From Bacillota bacterium (GTDB lineage Bacteria; Bacillota; Clostridia; Peptostreptococcales; Anaerovoracaceae): a stretch of 8,123 nucleotides of DNA. This document shows, in pieces, positions 1-6,972 of the stretch. The stretch is taken from positions 1-8,123 of the forward strand of contig JAGATO010000339.1 in NCBI GenBank assembly GCA_017621195.1, in the 5' to 3' direction. Position numbers and translations under genes: made by a program. How positions within the stretch are numbered: the stretch's first letter is position 1; the number at the start of each line of letters is the position of its first letter. Below the pieces are notes generated by a model. That model worked only from the letters and a program-made list of their open reading frames with translations, had not been told where the DNA came from and ran no database searches.

Positions 1-927
1 CAGGACGAATGGTTCAAGCGCACCTGGAACACCATGTACGCGGTGAATATGATGCGGACGCCCTACTGGTCCGATTATCAGACCAATGAGCAGTATTTCG
101 GACTTCTGTCCTTCGATCCGGGAAAGGAGACTTCCGTCTGTTACGTGGACGGAGACATCAGCGAATGGACCGAGGCGGACAGGCTCGACGGAGACCTGTC
201 CATGAAGTACGACGAGTGTTTTGTCTATTTTCTGATCCACAAGAAAGGTCTGGATTTCGAAAACGATACGCTGTACCTGCCTATCGATACCACGCCCAAG
301 AGCGGCAGCAGCTACTGCGAGAACTTCGAGCTTCTGTTTGATCGGGCCTGCGATTTCCTCCTGGTGATCCATGGGAGAAATGACAGCCGTCTTCTGGTGC
401 AGGAGCGGTATGAGGCACTGCGCTCCACCTATGCGGAGGAGGTATACGGGTTTGATACATACCTGACGGATTACATTCCCGACGTGGATTCGCCGAAGTT
501 CGTGGATATCGACATGATCCTTCAGACGCCTATGATGGAGCGAAAGACTATGAAGGTGATCGAGGCGGAGACCTTCCCCACGGGAAGGCTGACCTACGGC
601 GACGCCAATCCGGATCATTCCGGTTTCGACTCCTTGGCCGATTTTATCTGCAGCGGGGATTACATCGAGGTCAAGCTGCCGTGGCAGCTGCTGAACTTTG
701 CCGATCCCTCCCGCATGACAATTCACGATGACTACTACGAAGGGAACTACGGAATAGAATATATCGACATCGAAGAGATGTACGTGGGTCTGTCCGATGG
801 CCGCACCGACGGCCGGATTGCCCTGAACACTGTAGCTTTAAAGGGCTGGGGAAATATAGTGACGTATCACGAGAGACTGAAGCCTTCGTACTATGCGATG
901 CAGAAGATTTGGAGGGATACACCTTGA
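1..927 (+). CDS. C-terminal part of a large glycoside-hydrolase-like protein with a CBM9/DOMON-like domain (5' end outside window)
   Basis: The reading frame is open from base 1, so the gene begins upstream; 308 codons plus TGA are present. The first ATG (base 34) lies inside a conserved-looking block and is not the start. Residues 2-11 (DEWFKRTWNT) and 28-38 (TNEQYFGLLSF) resemble the end of a TIM-barrel glycoside-hydrolase-like domain. DGDISEW at residues 50-56 opens a beta-sandwich of the type seen in CBM9/DOMON-like domains (family knowledge). That domain probably runs to about residue 260, with KLPWQLLN at 225-232 followed by DPS. The C-terminus ends in a KPSYYAMQKIW tail. No membrane segment is visible in this part. 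Its stop overlaps the start of the HEAT-repeat gene, and a glycosyltransferase follows, so I infer a carbohydrate-active or carbohydrate-binding role at the cell surface, perhaps trimming the polymer. The catalytic residues and substrate cannot be seen here. The domain assignment is by pattern and moderately secure; the coding call is firm. Confidence 0.8.
   Translation, partial: QDEWFKRTWNTMYAVNMMRTPYWSDYQTNEQYFGLLSFDPGKETSVCYVDGDISEWTEADRLDGDLSMKYDECFVYFLIHKKGLDFENDTLYLPIDTTPKSGSSYCENFELLFDRACDFLLVIHGRNDSRLLVQERYEALRSTYAEEVYGFDTYLTDYIPDVDSPKFVDIDMILQTPMMERKTMKVIEAETFPTGRLTYGDANPDHSGFDSLADFICSGDYIEVKLPWQLLNFADPSRMTIHDDYYEGNYGIEYIDIEEMYVGLSDGRTDGRIALNTVALKGWGNIVTYHERLKPSYYAMQKIWRDTP
911..916 (+). 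promoter_or_regulatory. Ribosome binding site that selects a TTG start at 924
   Basis: GGAGGG lies 7 bases before TTG at 924-926, which is ideal spacing. An earlier in-frame TTG at 909 would place this Shine-Dalgarno inside its own coding region and has no comparable site upstream. The selected TTG overlaps the TGA of the preceding gene (925-927), so the two genes are probably translationally coupled. Confidence 0.7.
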
Positions 928-1580
928 GCGTAGAAATATTGATCGGAGCTTATATCGCGATCTGTATCTCCATGATCGGCTTCAACATCGTCTGCATCTT
1001 CGTCTTCCGGCAGAAAGACAAGAGACTGGACGCTGACAGCAATACCTTTATCGATGAGGTGAGAAAACAGATCGAACTGCCCAAGGTCACCAGTGAACAC
1101 CAGCGTTACATGATGAAGAAGCTGCGAAACATTAACAACCTGATGGCCTTTGACAAGACGATGGAGAAACTGTACCCTCAGGAGCCGGAGAAGATTCAGG
1201 CTTACATGGAAGAACTGTCCAACGTGTTCGTCTATCTGGCCTCGGAATATCAACGGAAGAGCAAGCTGCAGGAGGCTTATTTTCCTTATATCATCAAGAA
1301 ATATCGCATCTTTCAGGGGCAGGACATCAAGGTCATCAACGATTCCCTGATGGAGCTGATCCACAATCCCAGCCTCTACTGCCGGGAAAATGCGCTGGAA
1401 GCCCTGTATATCATCGGCAACGCGGACAGCGTGGTGAAGGCGCTGGAGGCGGTGGATCAGGGCTCCTACTATCACCACCCCAAGCTGATCACCGACGGGC
1501 TTCTCACCTTCAGCGGAGACAGGGATGCGCTGGCGACTATGCTCTGGGAGAAGCTTCCCCGGTTTTCGGAACGGATGTAG
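924..1580 (+). CDS. Membrane-anchored HEAT-repeat protein, N-terminal part (ends at a premature TAG)
   Basis: From the TTG at 924 this encodes 218 residues. Residues 4-28 form one hydrophobic N-terminal segment (a signal anchor) followed by the basic RQKDKR, so the rest should be cytoplasmic. The body is alpha-helical. From about residue 140 it shows HEAT/Armadillo-like helix pairs such as CRENALEALYIIGNADSVVKA, next to a second unit around HPKLITDGLLTFSGDRDALA. These repeats are protein-binding scaffolds (family knowledge). The frame ends at TAG (1578-1580) in the middle of a repeat, and the same frame continues without a gap as more HEAT-like units to 2027. This is therefore most likely the front of a single protein of about 367 residues interrupted by a nonsense codon. 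Its position between a carbohydrate-active protein and a membrane glycosyltransferase suggests a scaffold or partner of the synthase (inference). A short natural protein ending here cannot be excluded. Confidence 0.75.
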   Translation: MSVEILIGAYIAICISMIGFNIVCIFVFRQKDKRLDADSNTFIDEVRKQIELPKVTSEHQRYMMKKLRNINNLMAFDKTMEKLYPQEPEKIQAYMEELSNVFVYLASEYQRKSKLQEAYFPYIIKKYRIFQGQDIKVINDSLMELIHNPSLYCRENALEALYIIGNADSVVKALEAVDQGSYYHHPKLITDGLLTFSGDRDALATMLWEKLPRFSERM

Positions 1581-2027
1581 GTGACCATTTTGGATTACTT
1601 CCGGTTCAGTTCCGGAAGCTTTTGCGAACGGATCCTGCAGCTGATGGTGTCACCGGACCGGTCCGACGAGGTTGCTTACAGCTGCATCCGCTACTTCGGC
1701 AAGTACGCCTATCAGCCGGCCTATTCCTATCTGCTGGACTATGCGGAGGAGTCCAACAGCGACAGCTGGGAATACGCGGCAATCTCCGCTACGGCGCTGG
1801 CCAACTACCCCGGCGACAGGACCGTGGAGACGATGAAGATGCTGCTCCACAGCAGAAACTGGTACGTGAGATACAACGCTTCTCAGAGTCTGGAGCTTCT
1901 GGGGCTGGACTACACCGACCTGATCGACATCTTCGAAGGAAAGGACAGGTACGCGGAAGAGATCATGCGGTACCGGTTCGATCAGAAGCACATGCGGGAA
2001 AGGGGGAAACGGAGCCATGATGAGTGA
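1581..2027 (+). pseudogene. HEAT-repeat protein, C-terminal part, separated from the N-terminal part by an in-frame TAG
   Basis: The frame is the same as that of 924-1580 and starts directly after TAG. It encodes 148 residues if translation restarts at GTG 1581. No convincing Shine-Dalgarno precedes this GTG (the upstream bases are CGGAACGGATG), so efficient independent initiation is unlikely; restart by a terminating ribosome at TAGGTG, or low-level readthrough, is possible. The content continues the HEAT pattern: helix pairs around VTILDYFRF, EVAYSCIRYFGKYAYQPAYS, EYAAISATALANYPGDRT and YVRYNASQSLELLGL. The first helix has its start on the other side of TAG (FSERM-stop-VTILDYF). CAG to TAG is one transition, so a glutamine was probably lost. 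The end overlaps the glycosyltransferase start by 11 bases, which fits an originally single coupled gene. Confidence 0.7.
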
Positions 2028-3435
2028 CGATACTTTTCAGATCTTTCGATCCGTTCTGGACGGCGTCAATATCTTCTTCGTTATCTACATGATCGGCTAT
2101 TCCACCTTTCTGTTTTTGGCCGTGGTCATCGGTTCCTCGGAACTGTACAAGAAGCGTCAGCAGGAAAAGCTGAAGCATACGCTGCTGCAGGATTATTACA
2201 TCCCCATCAGCATCATCGTTCCGGCCTATAACGAAGAAGTGACCGTGGTGGAAACGGTGCAGTCCCTTCTGGCGCTGGAATACAAATTATATGAGATCAT
2301 CGTGGTGGACGACGGTTCCAGGGATACCACGTCGGCCAAGCTGATCGAGGCCTTTCACATGCATCCCATTCGACGGCCCATGCAGCGGAAGATCGACTGC
2401 CAGCCGGCAGAATACGTCTACGAGACGGCGGAACTGAAGGTGCCGCTGACGCTGATCCGTAAGAAGAACGGCGGCAAGGCCGATTCTCTGAACATGGGCA
2501 TCAATGCCTGCAGATACCCGTACTTCATCTGCATGGACGCTGATTCCGTACTGCAGTACAATTCCCTGAGCCACATCGTGCGGCCCGTCATCGAGCAGGA
2601 AAACGTAATTGCCGTGGGCGGCGTGGTTCGTCCGGCCAATAGCGTAACGCTGGAGAAGGGACGGGTCATCAACTATCGGCTGCCAAAGAATATTCTGGCC
2701 TGCATGCAGGTGCTGGAGTACGACCGGTCCTTTCTGGCCTCCCGGATCCTCTTCGATAAGTTCAACGGCTCACTGATCATTTCCGGGGCCTTCGGGCTGT
2801 TTCGGAAGGATACGGTCATCGCTGCCGGCGGGTACGATCACTCCACCATGGGTGAGGATATGGAACTGGTGGTCAAGCTGCATGAATACTGCGTGACCAA
2901 CGAGATTCCTTATACCATCAAGTATGCCACCGACGCTATCTGCTGGTCCCAGGCGCCGGAACGGCTGTCGGACCTGAAAAAGCAGAGAAAGCGCTGGCAT
3001 CTGGGGCTGTTTCAGAGCATGTGGAAGCACAGAAAGATGCTGGCCAATCCCAAGTTCGGAAAGGTTAGCTTCATCTCCTATTTCTATTTTCTGTTCTATG
3101 AACTGCTGTCGCCCTTTATCGAACTGTTCGGCATCGTCACCATAGTCACCTCGGCCATCCTGGATCTGATCAACGTGCCGTTTATGGTGCTGTTCTTCCT
3201 GATCTACGCTGCGTTCGGCTGTATCCTGACGCTGACGGCGTTCTTTGCCAGAATTCAGACCATCGACCTGAAGGTGTCGTTTCGCGATGTGGTGAAAGCG
3301 GTATTCCTCTGTTTCTTCGAGGTCTGCGTCCTGCGCTTCATCATGGCCTTCGTGCGGGCCACCGCGTTCATCGGCTACAAGAACAAGAAGCTGAACTGGG
3401 GAAGAATCGAGCGAAAGAAGATCGATGTGAAATAA
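2017..3435 (+). CDS. Processive membrane glycosyltransferase, family GT2 (BcsA/PgaC/hyaluronan-synthase-like)
   Basis: A 472-residue, full-length polysaccharide synthase. Residues 17-39 form an N-terminal membrane helix. The GT-A catalytic domain starts at IIVPAYNEE (66-74). It carries the DDG nucleotide-sugar motif (98-100), NGGKADSLNMG (151-161), DAD for metal and donor binding (174-176), GED containing the catalytic base position (279-281) and QRKRW (323-327), the Q-x-x-R-W motif of processive synthases. C-terminal membrane segments follow at about 350-373, 374-410 (probably two) and 427-452. By family knowledge such enzymes polymerise an activated sugar on the cytoplasmic face and extrude the chain through their own membrane channel. 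There is no PilZ domain, so c-di-GMP control would have to be indirect. The start at 2017 overlaps the HEAT gene by 11 bases; ATG 2020 is an alternative, with GGAG at 2011-2014 or GGGGG at 2002-2006 as possible binding sites. The sugar and polymer are unknown; the motifs do not separate beta-glucan from N-acetylglucosamine polymers. Confidence 0.92.
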   Translation: MMSDDTFQIFRSVLDGVNIFFVIYMIGYSTFLFLAVVIGSSELYKKRQQEKLKHTLLQDYYIPISIIVPAYNEEVTVVETVQSLLALEYKLYEIIVVDDGSRDTTSAKLIEAFHMHPIRRPMQRKIDCQPAEYVYETAELKVPLTLIRKKNGGKADSLNMGINACRYPYFICMDADSVLQYNSLSHIVRPVIEQENVIAVGGVVRPANSVTLEKGRVINYRLPKNILACMQVLEYDRSFLASRILFDKFNGSLIISGAFGLFRKDTVIAAGGYDHSTMGEDMELVVKLHEYCVTNEIPYTIKYATDAICWSQAPERLSDLKKQRKRWHLGLFQSMWKHRKMLANPKFGKVSFISYFYFLFYELLSPFIELFGIVTIVTSAILDLINVPFMVLFFLIYAAFGCILTLTAFFARIQTIDLKVSFRDVVKAVFLCFFEVCVLRFIMAFVRATAFIGYKNKKLNWGRIERKKIDVK

Positions 3436-3440
3436 ATGTC

Positions 3441-3447
3441 GGGGGAA
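3441..3447 (+). promoter_or_regulatory. Ribosome binding site favouring the ATG at 3454
   Basis: GGGGGAA ends about 7 bases before ATG 3454. The protein from that ATG starts MKRTLSW, a proper basic n-region for a signal sequence. The earlier in-frame ATG at 3436 abuts the glycosyltransferase TAA, has no such site at correct distance, and would add six non-hydrophobic residues before the signal. Confidence 0.55.
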
Positions 3448-3453
3448 ACGCAT

Positions 3454-5408
3454 ATGAAACGAACGTTATCATGGACAGTGACGCTGGTCATGTTACTGGC
3501 GACAGCGACGGTCTGGGCATTCGGCGCCGTCGGCTCCACGGAGGAGCCGGCAGCGGGGCAGACCGTTTATATTGCGGGAAATCCCGATCTGTATCCCATC
3601 GAATACTACGACAGCGAAATGAAATCCTATCAGGGGATGCTGCCGGAACTGTACGCCGCCCTGTCGGAGGAGACGGGGATCGAATTCACCTACATCCGCG
3701 CCGGAAAGAAGAACCAGCAGAGCCGCATGGCGAAGAACAAACAGGTGGAGATCGTTTCCGCCCACGTGAAGGGTCAGGTGGAAGATCTGGTTCGTCAGAC
3801 GGAACTGCTGTCCTTTGAGAAGGACGGGGAAAAGATCCGCATCTGTGTCGGCTTTACGTCCATCGCTGACGAAACGGTGGTGGCGCTGGTGGAAAAGCGG
3901 CTGAACGCCGTTTCCGACGGGGAGCTGCTGCAGCTGTCCATGGGGGCCTGCGCCCGGTATCGGCCGGCGGAGCAGAAGATCTGGCTATATGCCGTGACTG
4001 CGCTTTTGGCAATCGCTGTTGCCTTGATGGCCATGGCGCTGTTCCGAAACCGGGAAAAGGATCGAAAGAACCAGAGCGAAAAACTGGTGGATCCGCTGAC
4101 GGGGATCGGAAATCAGGAGGATTTTCAGCGCAATTACACCTTCTGCATCAACACCGCTACCTTCAGCCTCTACTACATCGCCTACGTTGCGATAGAGATA
4201 GAGAAGATCAAGACGTATCTGGGAACGGCGGAGGCGGAAAGAATCCAAAAGTATGCGGCAAACGTGCTGACCTCCACGGGAAGCGACAGCGACTTTGCCG
4301 CCCGCATCGGAGACGGAACCTTTGCCCTGGCGTTTCAGGCACCCTCCCGGGCGCAGGCCGAGGAACGGATGACGGAGTGGATGAGGCAGCTGAACGGTTT
4401 GGAGGACGAGGCGCTGAGGGAATATCGGGTAATGTTCGTCGCCGGAGTGTTCCCCATGGACTCGGCTAATCTGCCCATGGAGAGCGCCCTGCTGAACGCT
4501 CGCCACGGCTACGATTACGCGGTGAAGTACAAGCGGACCTTCGCCTTTGCCGACGCGAAGATGATCAACAGCGAGACGGTGAAGGCCCGGCTGCAGAGGA
4601 AGCTGCGGGATGCCATCAAAAACAACGAATTCAAGATGTACCTTCAGTTCATCGTGGACGCTCGCACCGGAGAAATCCGGGGAGCGGAAGCCCTGTCCCA
4701 CTGGCAGAACCCGGAAGAGGGGATGCTGTCGGCGGGTCGCTATATCGAATCCATGCTGTCGGCGGGCATCGTGGATCAGCTGGATCTGTTCATCTTCGAA
4801 GAGGTCTGCAAGCAGTTGGAACGGTGGGCTTTTACCGATAAGAGCCAGCTGTGGATCTCCTGCAACTTCACCAGAATGACCATTTCCCAGACCGGTTTCG
4901 TGGCACAGGTGGAAGACATTGCGGGCCGCTATTCCTTTGACCGGTCCAGACTGGTGATGGAGCTGACGGAGGATTCGCTGACTGACGATCAGGCGGTGGC
5001 CTATCAGAATGTGATGACATGCAAGAACAACGGATTTCAGATCGCTCTGGACGATCTGGGGAGCGGCTATTCTTCCTTTATCGACCTGTGTGAATATCCG
5101 GTGGACCTGATCAAGATCGACCGCCACATCGTGGCCAAATCCGTGACGCCCCGGGAAACGCTCTGCTGGAAGCCCTGGCGAAGCTTGCTCACGATCTGGG
5201 GATCCAGGTACTGGGAGAAGGCGTGGAGACGGAGGTGGAAAACACCAACGTCCGGGAGGCTGGCTGCGACTTAATCCAGGGGTATTACTATTCTTACGTG
5301 CTTCCGCAGGAGGAAGCGGAAGGGTACTATATCAAATACAATCGAAAGAGAAGGGAAAAAGACGCATCATCTAAGGAAACTTCAGAGATCGATCCGGTGA
5401 GAGTATGA
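3454..5408 (+). pseudogene. Membrane c-di-GMP protein: extracytoplasmic sensor, degenerate GGDEF and EAL phosphodiesterase, frameshifted within the EAL domain
   Basis: From ATG 3454 the protein has a signal peptide or anchor (about 1-28) and a short extracytoplasmic domain resembling family 3 solute-binding proteins (about 35-170). A membrane helix follows at 176-198. The GGDEF domain starts at DPLTGIGN (from 213), but its signature is GDGTF (286-290), so it is probably not a diguanylate cyclase. The EAL domain has E-A-L at 412-414, N471, E503 in ELTED, DD at 533-534 and K554. After codon 5152-5157 the frame is wrong: the unshifted product ends at 5274 with W/R-rich nonsense. The other frame continues the family with ALLEALAKLAHDLG, GEGVETE and QGYYYS, ending at TGA 5408. 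Losing one base in the C4-G3-A3 run at 5149-5158 (for example GAAAAC to GAAAC) explains this. Truncation removes the conserved GEGVE glutamate and the QGY motif, so the short product should not hydrolyse c-di-GMP. When intact it would lower c-di-GMP beside a polysaccharide synthase. It could also be a sequencing error. Confidence 0.85.
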
Positions 5409-6778
5409 CAAATCGACAACCGATGACGAATCCGCTGGGCACGGCTCCGGTGGGAGCGCTTTTGCGGAAATTTGCGATCCCCAGCATCATCGCCATGCTG
5501 GTGGGAGCCTTTTACAACATTGTAGACCAGTTCTTTATCGGTCACAGCATCGGCGAGCTGGGCAACGCCGCCACCAACGTGGCCTTTCCGCTGTCCACCA
5601 GCTGCACGGCAATTGCCCTGCTTCTGGGTGTGGGCGGCGCTTCGGCCTTCAATCTGGCCATGGGCCGCGGTGACCGGGAGAAGGCGCTGTACTACATAGG
5701 AAATGCGGCGGTGCTGCTGTTCGGCGGCGGAGCGGCTTTGTGCCTGATCACCCAACTGTTCCTGGAGCCCATGCTGATCTTCTTCGGCTCGCCGGATAAC
5801 GTTCTGGGACTGGCGAAGGAATACGTTCGGATCGTCTCCTTCGGCTTTCCCTTTCTGATCCTGTCCAACGGCGGAGCCCACCTGATCCGGGCCGACGGCA
5901 GCCCCCGCTATTCCATGCTGTGCAACCTGACGGGAGCTGTCATCAACTGCTTTCTGGACCCGCTGTTCATCTTCGGATTTCACTGGGGGATGACGGGGGC
6001 GGCGCTGGCCACCATCGTGGGACAGATTGCATCCGCCACCATGGTGTTCCGGTATCTGCGGGACTACAAGGCAGGGCCTCTGACGAAAGTCCACCTGCGC
6101 CCGCAGCGGAAGGTCTACACCTACGTGATGAGTCTGGGTCTGGCCCAGTTCTTTAACCAGATGGCCATGATGGTGGTGCAGATCGTTCTGAACAATTCCC
6201 TGACGTATTACGGAGCACAGTCCCAGTACGGCGAATCTATTCCGTTGGCCTGTGCGGGAATTATCAGCAAGGTGAGCTTTCTGTTCTTCGCCTTCTGCAT
6301 CGGCATCTCCCAGGGGATGCAGCCCATTTCCAGCTTCAACTACGGTGCGAAGCAGTACGACCGCGTGAAGAAGGTGGCCAGACTGAGCCTGATTAGCGGC
6401 TCGGTCATCTGCATCACCGCCTTTACGCTGTTTCAGCTGTTCCCGCGGCAGATTATCGGACTCTTCGGAGACGGTTCTGAGATGTACTTCACCTTTGCGG
6501 AGCGGTATTTCCGCATTTATCTGTTCTTCACGTTCATCAATAACATACAGCCCATGTCTTCCACGTTCTTTACGTCCATTGGAAAGCCTGCCAAGGGAAC
6601 GTTTCTGGGGCTGACGCGGCAGATCCTGTTTCTCCTGCCGCTGATCGTTATCTTTCCGCGGTTTCTGGGGATCGACGGCATCATGTACGCCGGTCCTATC
6701 GCTGATCTGATGGCGGCTCTCGTTGCCGTTGCTATGCTGACGGGAGAGCTGCGATCCATGGGAAAAGAAAATGCATAG
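5405..6778 (+). CDS. MATE-family multidrug/organic-cation transporter
   Basis: A 457-residue, 12-helix membrane protein of full MATE length. The N-terminus carries the family opening NPLGTAPVGALLRKFAIP (9-26) followed by the helix containing FYNIVDQFFIG. The internal two-fold arrangement is visible, with the second half starting near QRKVYTYVMSLGLAQFFNQ. MATE proteins export cationic or aromatic compounds driven by sodium or protons and belong to the MOP superfamily with polysaccharide flippases (family knowledge). ATG 5405 overlaps the frame-restored stop of the EAL gene as ATGA, with GGTGAGAG (5396-5403) as a modest ribosome binding site. Translation is therefore probably coupled to the upstream gene, and the EAL frameshift could reduce MATE expression. 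It may be a passenger efflux pump or part of the polysaccharide locus; sequence does not decide. It ends in TAG, showing that TAG is a normal stop here. A terminator follows 41 bases later. Confidence 0.93.
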   Translation: MTNRQPMTNPLGTAPVGALLRKFAIPSIIAMLVGAFYNIVDQFFIGHSIGELGNAATNVAFPLSTSCTAIALLLGVGGASAFNLAMGRGDREKALYYIGNAAVLLFGGGAALCLITQLFLEPMLIFFGSPDNVLGLAKEYVRIVSFGFPFLILSNGGAHLIRADGSPRYSMLCNLTGAVINCFLDPLFIFGFHWGMTGAALATIVGQIASATMVFRYLRDYKAGPLTKVHLRPQRKVYTYVMSLGLAQFFNQMAMMVVQIVLNNSLTYYGAQSQYGESIPLACAGIISKVSFLFFAFCIGISQGMQPISSFNYGAKQYDRVKKVARLSLISGSVICITAFTLFQLFPRQIIGLFGDGSEMYFTFAERYFRIYLFFTFINNIQPMSSTFFTSIGKPAKGTFLGLTRQILFLLPLIVIFPRFLGIDGIMYAGPIADLMAALVAVAMLTGELRSMGKENA

Positions 6779-6819
6779 AAAACGCTTCATCGCAGGACAA
6801 TGGGATTATGTTTAAGTAA

Positions 6820-6843
6820 GGGACTGTAAAAAGTCCCCTTTTT
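6820..6843 (+). terminator. Rho-independent terminator of the polysaccharide/MATE operon
   Basis: GGGACT (6820-6825) pairs perfectly with AGTCCC (6832-6837) around a GTAAAA loop, followed by C and five T (6839-6843). AA before the stem can extend the helix past a bulged C. It lies 41 bases after the MATE stop. There is no T-run on the opposite strand, so it acts in the + direction. Confidence 0.85.
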
Positions 6844-6878
6844 CGTTCCAGTCATTATCGCCATTCCTCCTGAATCCA

Positions 6879-6902
6879 ATGATTGGAAAAATGATTGGAA
6901 AA
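6879..6902 (+). repeat. Two tandem copies of a 12-bp repeat overlapping a short palindrome
   Basis: ATGATTGGAAAA occurs at 6879-6890 and again at 6891-6902, followed by ATGA of a possible third partial copy. The first copy overlaps the palindrome TCCAAT-G-ATTGGA (6875-6887). The half-site ATTGGA recurs at 6894-6899, so there are three half-sites just upstream of the lipoprotein gene. This is the layout of a possible operator, but no regulator can be named. Confidence 0.6.
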
Positions 6903-6923
6903 ATGAATTTGTTTCTTTATGCA
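6895..6923 (+). promoter_or_regulatory. Weak candidate sigma-A promoter for the lipoprotein gene
   Basis: TTGGAA (6895-6900) as a -35 element is followed after 17 bases by TATGCA (6918-6923) as a poor -10 element. The -35 hexamer lies within the second 12-bp repeat. The spacing is right but the -10 match is weak. The call rests mainly on the need for a promoter between the terminator at 6843 and the gene at 6982. Confidence 0.3.
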
Positions 6924-6931
6924 TGAAACCG

Positions 6932-6972
6932 CCTCCTGCGGGAACAATACGAACCAGAACATCCGGAGGAGG
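6932..6972 (+). promoter_or_regulatory. Leader hairpin that could sequester the lipoprotein ribosome binding site
   Basis: CCTCCTGCGG (6932-6941) is complementary to CCGGAGGAGG (6963-6972) at 9 of 10 positions; the single mismatch is G6938 against G6966. The 3' arm contains AGGAGG (6967-6972), the Shine-Dalgarno that sits 9 bases before ATG 6982. The intervening loop is 21 bases. The same 5' arm can alternatively form a small local hairpin, CCGC-CTCCT-GCGG (6929-6941), that would free the binding site. Two exclusive folds are the basis of many translational switches, but no known riboswitch class is recognised, so the regulatory role is inference. Confidence 0.4.

Noticed and set aside
1578..1580. 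TAG decoded as pyrrolysine or another amino acid.
   Set aside because: The MATE and lipoprotein genes in the same window end in TAG, HEAT proteins are not known pyrrolysine carriers, and no pyl genes are present here.
3985..5127. Minus-strand ORF of 380 codons opposite the GGDEF-EAL gene.
   Set aside because: It is an antisense shadow of clear GGDEF/EAL coding sequence, with no ribosome binding site or family pattern.
5153..5159. GGGAAAC, a canonical -1 slippery heptamer, exactly at the EAL frame break.
   Set aside because: The upstream frame reads CGG GAA ACG, so the heptamer is not in the G GGA AAC phase needed for -1 slippage from that frame; no strong stimulatory hairpin was evident downstream by eye.
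5327..6790. Long minus-strand ORF (487 codons) opposite the MATE gene.
   Set aside because: The composition is H/Q/R/G-rich without domain patterns, typical of the antisense of a GC-rich membrane protein gene; the + strand MATE assignment is clear.
6787..6924. Minus-strand small ORF of 45 residues with an AGGAGG 7 bases before its ATG (first residues MHKETNSFFQSFFQS).
   Set aside because: It lies across the + strand terminator and the tandem repeat, and its C-terminal half is simply the antisense of the terminator stem. The AGGAGG is the complement of the CCTCCT leader element. No promoter or homologous family is recognisable.
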